DNA from: Calothrix sp. NIES-4101
GTDB taxonomy: Bacteria > Cyanobacteriota > Cyanobacteriia > Cyanobacteriales > Nostocaceae
Assembly (NCBI GenBank): GCA_004296455.1
Contig: AP018280.1
Coordinates: forward strand, 4,650,001-4,714,000
DNA: 64,000 nt
Direction: 5' to 3'
Shown here: positions 56,120-64,000 of the stretch, piece by piece
Position numbering within the stretch: the stretch's first letter is position 1
Layout of the letters: each line of letters opens with the position of its first letter
The notes under the pieces: generated by a model
Databases searched by the model: none
Told to the model about the DNA's origin: nothing
The model's input: only the letters and a program-made list of their open reading frames with translations
Position numbers and translations under genes: made by a program

Positions 56120-57526
56120 CTATTTCCCAATACAAAACTTACTAAATATTCGCTCTAAAACTGATTCTGTTACTTCCTCTCCGGTAATTTCTCCCAATGC
56201 ATGAATTGCCGTACGTAAGTCAATCGTCCAAAAATCAAAAGGTAAATCTTGCTCTATAGTCTTTTGTACTTGTGCAAGTGAGGTTTTTGCTTGTAATAAG
56301 GCTGCGGCTTGACGTTGGTTAATTGCAAAATCTATATTTGCAGCTGTGACTTTTTTGATTTTCACTGTTTCTAAAATAGCTGCTTCTAAATCTTCTATTC
56401 CTTGATTTTTTGCGGCTGCTGTTTTAACTAGTTTATTTATTTCTTGTGGATATATGAAATATTGCGCCTCTATATTTTCTGGAGATAGTAAATCAATTAA
56501 ATCGATTTTATTAATTACTAAAATTAACGGACGGTGCTTTACCTGTTCGTAAATTTCCTGATCCTCAGATGTCCAACCTTGAGAAGCATCAAGAGTAAGT
56601 ATAACTAAATCTGCCGCTTGAGCAGCTTTGCGCGATCGCTCGACACCAATTTTTTCGACTGTATCTTCGGTTTCCCTAATTCCGGCTGTATCTAGTACTT
56701 GTACGGGGATACCACCGACAACTAACTGCGATTCCACCACATCGCGGGTGGTTCCGGGTAAATCGGTGACAATCGCCCTATCTGTACGACTCCAGGCATT
56801 TAACAAACTTGATTTTCCCACATTGGGGCGACCGACAATTGCCACTTTTAAACCAGTTCGCAGTAACTCCCCTGTATCTGCTGTAACAAGAATACGATTT
56901 ATTTCCCCAGAGATTTTGACAAATTCCTGAATGATATAGTTACAATCCAAAGGCGGTAAATCGTCTTCAAAATCGATTCGCGCTTCAATCTCCGCCAAAA
57001 TATCCAAACATTGATTGCGTAATTGACGAATTGGTTGTGCTAATTTCCCTTGCAACCCGGCTAAGGCAGTTTGGGCGGCTTGAGATGATTTTGCTCCGAC
57101 TAAATCTGCAATACTTTCAGCCTGTGTTAAATCCAAACGTCCGTTTAAAAATGCTCTGAGGGTAAATTCACCAGGTTGCGCTAGCCTTGCGCCATTTTCT
57201 ATACATAACTGTAATACTTGTTGCACCGCCATAATTCCCCCATGACAGTGAAACTCCACCACATCTTCGCGAGTATACGATCGCGGGGATTCCATGATTA
57301 ATAATAGGGCTTCATCAATAGTTTGTTGTGTTTGTGGATGGCGAATATAGCCGTAAAGAATGCGGTGACTTTCCCAAACTTGTTTTCCTGGTGCATAGAA
57401 GAGTTTTTGAGCAATGAAAACAGCTTCAGTACCAGATAAGCGCACAATACCTACACTACCTTGTTGTGGTGCGATCGCGGTAGCTATGGCGGCTATGGTT
57501 CCGGTGGTGGCGAATTGTTGGGACAT
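56120..57526 (-). CDS. mnmE: tRNA modification GTPase MnmE
   Basis: A 468-residue protein of standard length. The N-terminal folate-binding domain has [20 protein letters not shown] and [20 protein letters not shown]. The G domain (about 225-385) has [14 protein letters not shown] (G1), DLPGTTRD (G2), [10 protein letters not shown] (G3) and NKID (G4). The C-terminal CIGK holds the catalytic Cys. With MnmG it installs the 5-carboxymethylaminomethyl group on wobble U34 of tRNAs. No mnmG neighbour is present. Confidence 0.97.
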   Translation of the reverse strand: MSQQFATTGTIAAIATAIAPQQGSVGIVRLSGTEAVFIAQKLFYAPGKQVWESHRILYGYIRHPQTQQTIDEALLLIMESPRSYTREDVVEFHCHGGIMAVQQVLQLCIENGARLAQPGEFTLRAFLNGRLDLTQAESIADLVGAKSSQAAQTALAGLQGKLAQPIRQLRNQCLDILAEIEARIDFEDDLPPLDCNYIIQEFVKISGEINRILVTADTGELLRTGLKVAIVGRPNVGKSSLLNAWSRTDRAIVTDLPGTTRDVVESQLVVGGIPVQVLDTAGIRETEDTVEKIGVERSRKAAQAADLVILTLDASQGWTSEDQEIYEQVKHRPLILVINKIDLIDLLSPENIEAQYFIYPQEINKLVKTAAAKNQGIEDLEAAILETVKIKKVTAANIDFAINQRQAAALLQAKTSLAQVQKTIEQDLPFDFWTIDLRTAIHALGEITGEEVTESVLERIFSKFCIGK

Positions 57527-57893
57527 TTAAAAGCAAACATACAGAAGTTCAAGTCACCAACTAATTTTAAACTATTAATTGCAATACTTTATGGTCAGGA
57601 ATTAATGTCAACACATGAGAGTTGGTGATTGGTTGAGTTATTTTCGACAATATTTTCCTCTGTTGGCTTTAAAACTTACAATTTTCCCATTTTGTATCTG
57701 AATATTGAATTTGATTTTTGAAACGCCATTAAAATAGCTGAAGATATTTTGTCACACAGATATCATCAATCAACAAACTGAAATATTTTTGTCTTATTTG
57801 CAGATACATATCTAAATTATTGCTAGTAAGTTTGTTGTGGGTATTTTCCGACTCTGAATATCTAAATTTTTGTATATTTATACGTAATCAGAA
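57527..57893. other. Intergenic region between divergent genes
   Basis: 367 bp, AT-rich. It must carry the promoters of mnmE (leftward) and the following gene (rightward). No distinctive motif is seen. Confidence 0.35.
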
Positions 57894-58376
57894 ATGAAAA
57901 AAATACTGTTTTTTTCTACATGGCTCAGTTTGACATTGGCTTTAAATCTAGCGATCGCAAGCACCTCGCCGAATCAAAAAATTACAAACTGCATTCATGT
58001 CACAGAAGATGATGTGAAGACACTATTTGACAGATGGAATAATTCTCTACGCACAAGAAATCCAGATATCGTCGTCAGTAATTATGCCAAAAATGCAATT
58101 TTATTGCCAACAGTTTCTAATCATTGGCGAACAAATAGCACTGAGATTCGTGAGTATTTCGTTAAGTTTATCAAAAATAATCCAGTTGGCAAAATAGACA
58201 ACAGAATAATTAAACTTAGCTGTAACTCAGTCATCGACACTGGGTTTTATACATTTACTTTTACGACTCAAGGTCAAAAGAAAACAGTGCTTGCCAGATA
58301 TTCATTTGTGTATGAATATCTGAACGGGAAATGGTTAATTGTTAGTCATCATTCCTCAAAAATGCCGGAGTCGTGA
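57894..58376 (+). CDS. Secreted SgcJ/EcaC-type (NTF2-like) protein
   Basis: A 160-residue protein with a signal peptide (FFSTWLSLTLALNLAIAST). The mature part is an NTF2-like cone: EDDVKTLFDRWNNSLRTRNP, IVVSNYAKNAILLPTVSNHW, REYFVKFIKNNPVG and FVYEYLNGKWLIVSHHSSKM. This pattern fits the SgcJ/EcaC or CaMKII-association-like family. It is often non-enzymatic or of unknown substrate. It stands alone upstream of chlP. Confidence 0.75.
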   Translation: MKKILFFSTWLSLTLALNLAIASTSPNQKITNCIHVTEDDVKTLFDRWNNSLRTRNPDIVVSNYAKNAILLPTVSNHWRTNSTEIREYFVKFIKNNPVGKIDNRIIKLSCNSVIDTGFYTFTFTTQGQKKTVLARYSFVYEYLNGKWLIVSHHSSKMPES

Positions 58377-58530
58377 AAATGCAGATAAACCACCACAATT
58401 TAGCCACTGATAAAATTTGCAATTTTTGTAAAGTAATATTAAGGACTGTTTCATTTCAGTCATATCTACCACATGAACAGGATAATCAGCCGAAAGTCCG
58501 TGATACTATGCTTTCGGTAACATGTAAAAA

Positions 58531-59766
58531 ATGGGGAGAAAACCTTTGACACTCCGGGTTGCTGTCGTTGGCTCAGGTCCTGCTGGTTCATCTGCTGCTG
58601 AAGTTTTGGCAAAGGCTGGCATTGAAACCTATTTGTTTGAGCGCAAGCTTGATAATGCCAAACCTTGCGGGGGCGCTATTCCCCTATGCATGGTGAGTGA
58701 ATTCGACTTACCTGCGGATATTATTGACCGTCGGGTAAGGAAAATGAAAATGATTTCGCCCTCGAATCGCGAGGTTGATATCAATTTAATAAATCAAGAA
58801 GAATATATTGGAATGTGTCGTCGCGAGGTGCTGGATAGTTTCCTGCGGAATCGTGCAGCAAAATTGGGTGCAACTTTAATTAATGCAACTGTTCATAAAT
58901 TAGATATTCCCAGCAATAATACAGACCCTTATACCATTCATTATGTAGACCATACCGAAGGTGGGGCGCAGGGTATTGCAAAAACCTTAAAGGTTGATGC
59001 CATTATTGGGGCTGATGGTGCAAATTCCCGCATCGCCAAAGAAATTGATGCAGGGGATTATAATTATGCGATCGCTTTTCAAGAGCGGATTCGTATTCCT
59101 GAAGACAAAATGGCGTATTACAACGATTTGGCGGAAATGTACGTCGGTGATGACGTTTCTACCGATTTTTATGCTTGGGTATTTCCCAAATACGACCACG
59201 TTGCCGTGGGAACTGGCACAATGCACGTTAACAAAGCTAGCATCAAGCAGTTGCAAGCTGGTATTCGCGCTCGTGCAGCCGAAAAACTCGAAGGTGGGCA
59301 AATCATCAAAGTTGAAGCCCATCCTATCCCCGAACACCCCCGTCCCCGTCGGGTAGTTGGACGTGTGGCTTTGGTTGGCGATGCTGCTGGTTATGTAACT
59401 AAATCTTCCGGTGAAGGTATTTACTTTGCAGCAAAATCGGGACGTATGTGTGCGGAAACTATTGTTGAGTTTTCCAATGCTGGCGCGAAAATCCCCACTG
59501 AAAACGACCTCAAAGTCTACTTAAAGCGTTGGGATAAAAAATACGGCTTAACTTACAAAGTTCTTGATATCCTACAAAATGTTTTCTACCGTTCCGATGC
59601 GACTCGCGAAGCATTTGTCGAAATGTGTGGAGACCTTGACGTACAAAAGTTAACTTTTGATAGCTATTTGTATAAAACAGTTGTACCCGCAAACCCTATT
59701 ACTCAACTGAAGATTACTGCTAAGACAATTGCTAGTTTGCTTCGCGGGAATGCCCTAGCACCCTAA
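58531..59766 (+). CDS. chlP: Geranylgeranyl diphosphate/chlorophyll reductase
   Basis: A 411-residue flavoprotein. The N-terminal FAD motif is RVAVVGSGPAGSSAAEVLAK, with AKPCGGAIPLCMVSEF, VDAIIGADGANSRIAKEID and RVALVGDAAGYVTKSSGEGI as later signatures. It saturates the geranylgeranyl chain to phytyl for chlorophyll, tocopherol and phylloquinone. The start is ambiguous: ATG 58531 gives MGRKPLTLRVAV, but the TTG at 58546 has a strong GGGGAG site 7 nt upstream (58533-58538), and the conserved sequence begins there. TTG may be the true start. Confidence 0.95.
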   Translation: MGRKPLTLRVAVVGSGPAGSSAAEVLAKAGIETYLFERKLDNAKPCGGAIPLCMVSEFDLPADIIDRRVRKMKMISPSNREVDINLINQEEYIGMCRREVLDSFLRNRAAKLGATLINATVHKLDIPSNNTDPYTIHYVDHTEGGAQGIAKTLKVDAIIGADGANSRIAKEIDAGDYNYAIAFQERIRIPEDKMAYYNDLAEMYVGDDVSTDFYAWVFPKYDHVAVGTGTMHVNKASIKQLQAGIRARAAEKLEGGQIIKVEAHPIPEHPRPRRVVGRVALVGDAAGYVTKSSGEGIYFAAKSGRMCAETIVEFSNAGAKIPTENDLKVYLKRWDKKYGLTYKVLDILQNVFYRSDATREAFVEMCGDLDVQKLTFDSYLYKTVVPANPITQLKITAKTIASLLRGNALAP

Positions 59767-60015
59767 TATAATTAGCCATTCTTTGATTTGCAGTTTTAGG
59801 AAATAGAGTCAGGAGCGTTGATTTTTCATCTTCCAGGCTTTATTTTTCTAAAGCTGCTAATTTTTTTGCTGAAGTTTGGTTTGCGATTCTCCTGCATTGC
59901 GGCGAGGTAATACCAATTCGCAATACTCGCTTTCGCGAGAAGCAAGCTACGCAATTAAAAAACTTAGATGCAGCAAAGCTTTCAGGATTTACATCTGTAT
60001 CAGATTTTTCGTGAA

Positions 60016-60078
60016 ATGGTATGACGCGGTGACGCAAAGATGGAGAGACACGGAGATTTATTATTTTATGTGTTGCCA
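60016..60078 (-). repeat. Dispersed intergenic repeat (second family), minus-strand copy
   Basis: Read on the minus strand (TGGCAACACATAAAATAATA, AATCTCCGTGTCTCTCCATC, GCGTCACCGCGTCA) it matches 27468-27525. Confidence 0.6.
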
Positions 60079-60234
60079 GATTTTGGAGAAACAATATAAA
60101 ACACCCGCATCGGCTAACTGTTTATTTTGACGATATCTTGAGCAAATCTTACCTGACTTTAGGCTGCGACTATCTCTACATCCCTTATCTGTATGTTTTT
60201 TCCTGCAATTCAAATCGTAATATACTCAAAAACT

Positions 60235-60268
60235 AAAAAGCACCCTCCGGAACCGGAGAGCGCTTTTT
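60235..60268 (-). terminator. Rho-independent terminator of psbA
   Basis: Arms AAAAAGCACCCTCCGG (60235-60250) and CCGGAGAGCGCTTTTT (60253-60268) pair except for two positions, with a 2-base loop. On the minus strand the stem ends in a T run, 47 bp past the psbA stop. Confidence 0.85.
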
Positions 60269-60314
60269 AAGTATTATCTAGAACGAACCTAGACTTAGCC
60301 GAAACCAGCAGTTA

Positions 60315-61397
60315 TTAGCCGTTGATTGCAGGTGCAGTGAGTGCAACAGGAGCAGCATCACCAGCAGCCAAGTCAAGAGGGAAGTTGTGAGCATTACGCT
60401 CGTGCATTACTTCCATACCCAAGTTTGCACGGTTGATTACGTCAGCCCAGGTATTGATTACACGACCTTGAGTGTCGATTACCGACTGGTTGAAGTTGAA
60501 ACCGTTCAAGTTGAATGCCATGGTGCTGATTCCCAAAGAGGTGAACCAGATTCCCACTACAGGCCATGCTGCCAAGAAGAAGTGCAAGCTGCGGCTGTTG
60601 TTGAAGGAAGCGTATTGGAATATCAAGCGACCGAAGTAACCATGTGCTGCAACGATGTTGTAGGTTTCTTCTTCTTGACCGAACTTGTAACCGTAGTTTT
60701 GGCTTTCGGTTTCGGTTGTTTCACGTACTAAAGAAGAGGTTACCAAGGAACCGTGCATTGCACTGAACAAGCTACCACCGAATACACCTGCTACACCGAG
60801 TTGGTGGAAGGGGTGCATTAAGATGTTGTGTTCTGCTTGGAAGACCAACATGAAGTTGAAGGTTCCGGAGATACCCAAGGGCATACCGTCAGAGAAGGAA
60901 CCTTGACCGATAGGGTAGATCAAGAAGACTGCGGTTGCTGCTGCTACTGGTGCAGAGTAAGCTACGCAAATCCAAGGACGCATACCTAAGCGGTAGGAAA
61001 GTTCCCACTCACGTCCCATGTAGCAGAATACGCCAATGAGGAAGTGGAATACTACCAATTGGTAAGGACCACCGTTGTACAACCACTCATCTAAGGAAGC
61101 TGCTTCCCAAATGGGGTAGAAGTGAAGACCGATCGCGTTAGAGGAAGGAACAACTGCACCGGAGATGATGTTGTTTCCGTACATCAAGGAACCTGCTACT
61201 GGCTCGCGGATACCGTCGATGTCAACGGGAGGTGCGGCGATGAAGGCAATGATGAAGCAGGTGGTTGCTGCGAGTAGGGTGGGGATCATCAATACACCGA
61301 ACCAGCCGATGTAAAGACGATTGTCTGTGCTAGCTATCCAGCTACAGAACTTTTCCCATACGTTGGCGCTTTCGCGTCTTTGTAAGGTTGCGGTCAT
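60315..61397 (-). CDS. psbA: Photosystem II D1 protein, high-light (E130) form
   Basis: A 360-residue D1 precursor. The sequence is canonical ([20 protein letters not shown] at the start, Mn-cluster ligands near the C-terminus in [17 protein letters not shown]). The C-terminal extension after DLA is [16 protein letters not shown], removed by CtpA. Residue 130, counted from Met1, is Glu ([12 protein letters not shown]). Gln130 marks the low-light D1:1 form and Glu130 the D1:2 form, so this is a stress or high-light-type copy. D1 binds P680, pheophytin, QB and the Mn cluster. A good promoter and terminator frame it as a single-gene unit. Confidence 0.98.
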   Translation of the reverse strand: MTATLQRRESANVWEKFCSWIASTDNRLYIGWFGVLMIPTLLAATTCFIIAFIAAPPVDIDGIREPVAGSLMYGNNIISGAVVPSSNAIGLHFYPIWEAASLDEWLYNGGPYQLVVFHFLIGVFCYMGREWELSYRLGMRPWICVAYSAPVAAATAVFLIYPIGQGSFSDGMPLGISGTFNFMLVFQAEHNILMHPFHQLGVAGVFGGSLFSAMHGSLVTSSLVRETTETESQNYGYKFGQEEETYNIVAAHGYFGRLIFQYASFNNSRSLHFFLAAWPVVGIWFTSLGISTMAFNLNGFNFNQSVIDTQGRVINTWADVINRANLGMEVMHERNAHNFPLDLAAGDAAPVALTAPAING

Positions 61398-61459
61398 GTT
61401 TTTATGATTGCTTTATTGTGATGAATGATATCGGGTAGGTCTTTCTACCTGATGAGTAA

Positions 61460-61488
61460 ATACTAACGTCTTTATTGAGTTTTGTAAA
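61460..61488 (-). promoter_or_regulatory. psbA promoter, -35/-10 elements
   Basis: On the minus strand, TTTACA (61483-61488) and TAGTAT (61460-61465) are separated by 17 bp, about 63 bp ahead of the psbA start. This leaves a leader of roughly 50-55 nt, which is typical of cyanobacterial psbA. Confidence 0.65.
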
Positions 61489-61577
61489 GTATTTTAATAA
61501 AAAGTTTCTAATTCCGGTTTAGGGTTAATACTGCAAAGGTTTCCAGGTTTCCGAACAATTCCATATCAAAGCGATCG

Positions 61578-61608
61578 CACATTACATATTTGTAGTAAAT
61601 GTAGTGTG
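61578..61608. other. Hairpin upstream of psbA
   Basis: CACATTACAT (61578-61587) pairs with ATGTAGTGTG (61599-61608), one G-T pair, 11-base loop. It lies between psbA and the rhodanese gene, about 90 bp upstream of the psbA -35. It could be an operator or a transcript end; nothing decides between them. Confidence 0.35.
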
Positions 61609-61750
61609 ATATTACTGGATGTATGGTTGTGTCTTATATATATTGTCTGATGCGGTCATTAGTAATTTATGGTTTGCGATCGCACAACTTTTGATGATGG
61701 GATGAACAAGATTTATTAATTGTGCGTGATCGGATTTGAGTTATTGAGGG

Positions 61751-62137
61751 TTAACATCCACAGGCATTAGACTTGGTAGCATCCGAAGAATTCGTTTTGT
61801 AACCATCTCGCTTCCACCAATCCAATCCACCGATAAGTTCCTTCACACGAAAACCAAGTTTAGCCATTTTCATAGCTCCTTTAGTTGAGGCGTTGCAGCC
61901 AATACCATCGCAATAAGTGACCACTAGAGCAGTTCTGTCAAGGTGATTTGTTGTTTCTTCGCTCATTGTTCGGTGAGGAATATTGATAGCTCCGGGGATA
62001 TGTTCTTGCTGATAGGCATCCGAGGAGCGCGCATCAATAACCAAGATATTTTCACCAGATTCTAATGCAACCTTTAAATCCCAAGAGTCTGTCTCAAATT
62101 CAAGCTTAGATTGGTAGTGTTTTATCTGTTCGTCCAT
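61751..62137 (-). CDS. Rhodanese-like domain protein
   Basis: The ATG at 62137 (MDEQIKHYQSKLEFETDSWD) is preferred to the upstream TTG at 62191, because the extra codons contain a promoter-like TATAAT. The 128-residue protein is a single rhodanese domain: LVIDARSSDAYQQEHIPGAI, PHRTMSEETTNHL and an active-site loop VTYCDGIGCNAS (Cys followed by DGIGCN). It ends with GGLDWWKRDGY and a C-terminal CGC. It likely transfers sulfane sulfur or binds persulfide; partner unknown. Confidence 0.85.
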   Translation of the reverse strand: MDEQIKHYQSKLEFETDSWDLKVALESGENILVIDARSSDAYQQEHIPGAINIPHRTMSEETTNHLDRTALVVTYCDGIGCNASTKGAMKMAKLGFRVKELIGGLDWWKRDGYKTNSSDATKSNACGC

Positions 62138-62272
62138 GGCAAAAGTCTCAGTGCTCTCATAAATATAATCATTATACTGAGAGCTTTCCAATAGCTAGTC
62201 ACTTCAATTTATAATCTACAGGCCATAACCCTGTTTAATCACACTAGACAGAGTAAATATAATTGACTTTTA

Positions 62273-62540
62273 CAATACCTTCGCCAGATTTCTGAGTGAT
62301 AATGTAGCATCAAGGCTTCTGGAAGTAAGCTTTTTTCCGTATAAGTGAAACAGGCTTTATAAATTCCAGATAACTTAAAAAGTACTTCTGATATTTCCGG
62401 ACGGCATTTTTATGTTGTAAAGCTTGATTTATAAGGACTCTGGAGCCTTAGTCTAAACAGATAAAGCCGATATTTGTTTTAGCTGAAAACCTTGACGGCA
62501 AAAACGTTTTTGCCATTCATATTTTTGGCGAAGGTATTGT
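62273..62540. mobile_element. 268-bp MITE sharing termini with the 19242 insertion sequence
   Basis: Left end CAATACCTTCGCCAGATT (62273) and right end TTTTGGCGAAGGTATTG (to 62539) reproduce the terminal repeats of the IS at 19242-20706. There is no transposase ORF inside. With the right boundary at 62540, both flanks read TTTA (62269-62272 and 62541-62544). It is probably a non-autonomous derivative moved by that transposase. Confidence 0.75.
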
Positions 62541-62690
62541 TTTAAGAAAAAAATTGCGTTGAGAAGGCAAGACAGTCGAGTTTGTTCAACTGACAATAGA
62601 ATCATTCACCATACTTTATTTGAAGCTGGGAAACCTGATACTACTACACTAGATACGATTTACGAGTTTTATATGCTTTTATAGCGTTTC

Positions 62691-63293
62691 CTATGCTAGT
62701 GAGGTACAGTAACAGCAATGAGTAAACCAATTACGAATTTCATTTAAAGAGACTTTATTAAAAGCTATTTCAATAGCTTGTGCCAAATCTGGGTAAGTTC
62801 GGGCACCAATAGAACGTAGTGTCTCTTTAATTTTTGACCAGCAATTTTCAATTGGTGAAAACTCAGGAGAGTATGGTGGTAAATAAATTAATATAGCTCC
62901 TGCATCTTCAATCAATTTTTCAATATCTTTACCTAGATGAATAGAGCAATTATCCATAACAACACAAGCACCCTTCCAAAGTTTTGGGACTAATTTTTGA
63001 GAAATAAAAGCTTCAAATGTTAATCCATCAGTTGCACCCAAAATACTATATTGAGCAATGAGACCTCTCATACCTATTGCACCAATTAAAGAAACATTTT
63101 TGCTACGTTTATGGGGACGTTTACTATACGCTCTTTTTCCTTTAAGGGCACGAGCATTTTTTCTTATTAAAGACAAATTAACACCTGCTTCATCAATAAA
63201 TATAAGGTTTTCAGGCAGAATGGCTTGAATTCTTAACCAAAACTCTACTCTTAACTTCTGAACTCTTTCAGTTTCTTTTTCCGAAGCGTGCAA
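62691..63293 (-). CDS. IS630 transposase, catalytic part (second frame)
   Basis: A 200-residue ORF with the DDE core: LIFIDEAGVNLS (first Asp), CVVMDNCSIHLGK (second Asp) and PPYSPEFSPIENCWSKIKE (Glu). Upstream in this frame the sequence reads KKTLHASEKETERVQ, the normal continuation of IS630 proteins, but it lacks its own good start. It is +1 relative to the first ORF, joined at a run of nine A residues (minus strand) at about 63296-63304, so expression probably needs frameshifting or transcript slippage there. Confidence 0.85.
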   Translation of the reverse strand: MHASEKETERVQKLRVEFWLRIQAILPENLIFIDEAGVNLSLIRKNARALKGKRAYSKRPHKRSKNVSLIGAIGMRGLIAQYSILGATDGLTFEAFISQKLVPKLWKGACVVMDNCSIHLGKDIEKLIEDAGAILIYLPPYSPEFSPIENCWSKIKETLRSIGARTYPDLAQAIEIAFNKVSLNEIRNWFTHCCYCTSLA

Positions 63294-63645
63294 TGTTTTT
63301 TTTTACCGTGATGCCTATCTTCTTTAACATTCTATCGACTGTTGAGCGACCGATAAGAACACCTGTTTTTTGTTCTAAAGAAATACGAATTTCTGCCAAC
63401 GTAGCATCATTATTTGCTTCTACAATTTCTTCAAGAATTTTTAATTGCTGTTCGTTTAATTTCGGTGGAGTTTGCTCTTCCCTCACTTTCGGAGCAATAT
63501 TTCCTGTTTCTCGATATTGTTTGAGTATTTTTTGAACAAAGCTTAAAGCAACTTTAAATCGAGTTGCAAGCTCGCGTTGTGATATTTTATCTTCGAGATA
63601 GGTATCAACTATCTTCTGGCGTAAGTCAATTGAGTATGGTTTCAT
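63268..63645 (-). CDS. IS630 transposase, DNA-binding part (first frame)
   Basis: A 125-residue ORF with two helix-turn-helix units: YSIDLRQKIVDTYLEDKISQ, RELATRFKVALSFVQKIL and NDATLAEIRISLEQKTGV, IGRSTVDRMLKKIG. The tail IARFGKRN after the A9 run is off-frame. The HTH part binds the element's ends; alone it could act as an inhibitor. Confidence 0.85.
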   Translation of the reverse strand: MKPYSIDLRQKIVDTYLEDKISQRELATRFKVALSFVQKILKQYRETGNIAPKVREEQTPPKLNEQQLKILEEIVEANNDATLAEIRISLEQKTGVLIGRSTVDRMLKKIGITVKKNIARFGKRN

Positions 63646-63712
63646 TTAGAATTTTTACCAGATGCACTACCTGATTAAATATCGTACCTCATCAGACTGA
63701 GAAGCGCTATAT

Positions 63713-64000
63713 CTTTTGTAAGAGATACTTTATTTTATTAGCTTAATAAGTAATTAATCAAAACTAAATATATATTTTCATTACATATTTGGGTACTTGC
63801 AGAGGTCACTAATATACCGAAATTTAGTGTATGAGTATAAGCATAATATTGTAATATCAAGGGTTTTAATTAATTAAACTTGACTTGCAATAGTATCATT
63901 TTTTTGCTCAGTTACCGACATGAAATACTTAAACAATAAAAAATATTTACCTGTATATTTTATGCTCGACTTTATGTTCTTTAGAATACAAACATAAATT
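63713..64000. other. AT-rich end of the window
   Basis: 288 bp after the IS630 element. I see no gene or structured element. Confidence 0.35.

Larger units (their letters stand above)
59767..60314. other. Intergenic region between convergent chlP and psbA
   Basis: 548 bp. It holds a small CTCGC-TTTC-GCGAG stem near 59930, a copy of the second dispersed repeat family (60016-60078) and the psbA terminator (60235-60268). No convincing gene is present. Confidence 0.5.
62682..63710 (-). mobile_element. IS630-family insertion sequence
   Basis: A 1029-bp element. Ends (TAGCGTTTCCTATGCTAGTG at 62682 and, read inward from 63710, TAGCGCTTCTCAGTCTGATG) are imperfect inverted repeats, both continuing AGGTAC. 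They are flanked by the TA dinucleotide (62680-62681 and 63711-63712) expected of IS630/Tc1. The transposase is encoded in two overlapping frames. Confidence 0.88.

Noticed and set aside
59840-60130. Two overlapping ORFs of 84 codons between chlP and psbA
   Set aside because: They lie over dispersed repeat sequence on both strands, have no ribosome site, and show no protein-like composition.
60387-60731. 114-codon ORF antisense to psbA
   Set aside because: It is a shadow of the highly constrained psbA codons, with no start context or known family.
1-64000. tRNA and rRNA genes
   Set aside because: No cloverleaf with a T-loop GTTCGA-type motif and CCA end, and no rRNA signature, was found on either strand by eye; a tRNAscan-SE run would settle this.

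Overview
The window comes from a filamentous, probably heterocyst-forming cyanobacterium (Nostocales type). It carries cytochrome b6f genes (petC-petA), a photosystem II D1 gene (psbA), geranylgeranyl reductase (chlP), a carotenoid oxygenase and a Mo-dependent nitrogenase C-terminal-domain protein. HIP1 octamers (GCGATCGC) are frequent, and intergenic spacers are AT-rich and full of small dispersed repeats. The species cannot be fixed from the sequence alone.

Layout. 1-9115: surface/adhesin block, with two paralogous haemagglutinin-type (TpsA-like) secreted proteins flanking a duplicated pilin-like protein and a frameshifted leucine-rich-repeat-variant gene. 9193-9591: orphan six-repeat CRISPR array with no cas genes nearby. 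10117-18923: phosphonopyruvate decarboxylase and 2-aminoethylphosphonate transaminase genes without a PEP mutase, a divergent alkaline phosphatase and a carotenoid oxygenase. 19242-20706: complete IS with a TTAG duplication, inserted into a dispersed repeat. 20842-32472: rhomboid protease, GNAT, an M50-like/GNAT fusion, a PhoD phosphatase, lipid kinase, alpha-amylase and small membrane proteins, interspersed with two well-bounded MITEs. 32547-38359: RecB-like nuclease, NAD(P)HX repair enzyme, response regulator. 38360-43169: arsM and arsS (arsenosugar synthesis) separated by an ISL3-family element that is itself split by an IS4-type element. 43245-43513: two tandem small-RNA genes that look like Yfr1. 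43957-47779: SH3/YkuD-like protein, petA, petC, DUF3067 and tatC. 49205-55650: overlapping pair of an AAA ATPase and a 1710-residue STAND-type NTPase with 14 WD40 blades. 55806-64000: KTSC protein, mnmE, chlP, a high-light-type psbA, a rhodanese, a MITE sharing the termini of the 19242 IS, and an IS630 element.

How the parts relate. Phosphorus handling recurs (aepY/phnW pair, PhoA-like and PhoD-like enzymes). Tat export links tatC with its likely clients in the same window, the Rieske protein and the PhoD enzyme. Mobile DNA is the dominant shaping force: four insertion sequences (two nested) and four MITE-like elements were bounded here by inverted repeats, most of them with target duplications.

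The most notable observations are the tandem Yfr1-like RNA genes with identical internal spacing, the nested insertion between arsM and arsS whose excision in silico restores an intact transposase, the protease-like/acetyltransferase fusion, the alkaline phosphatase in which all three canonical metal-binding histidines are replaced, and the STAND/WD40 gene pair.
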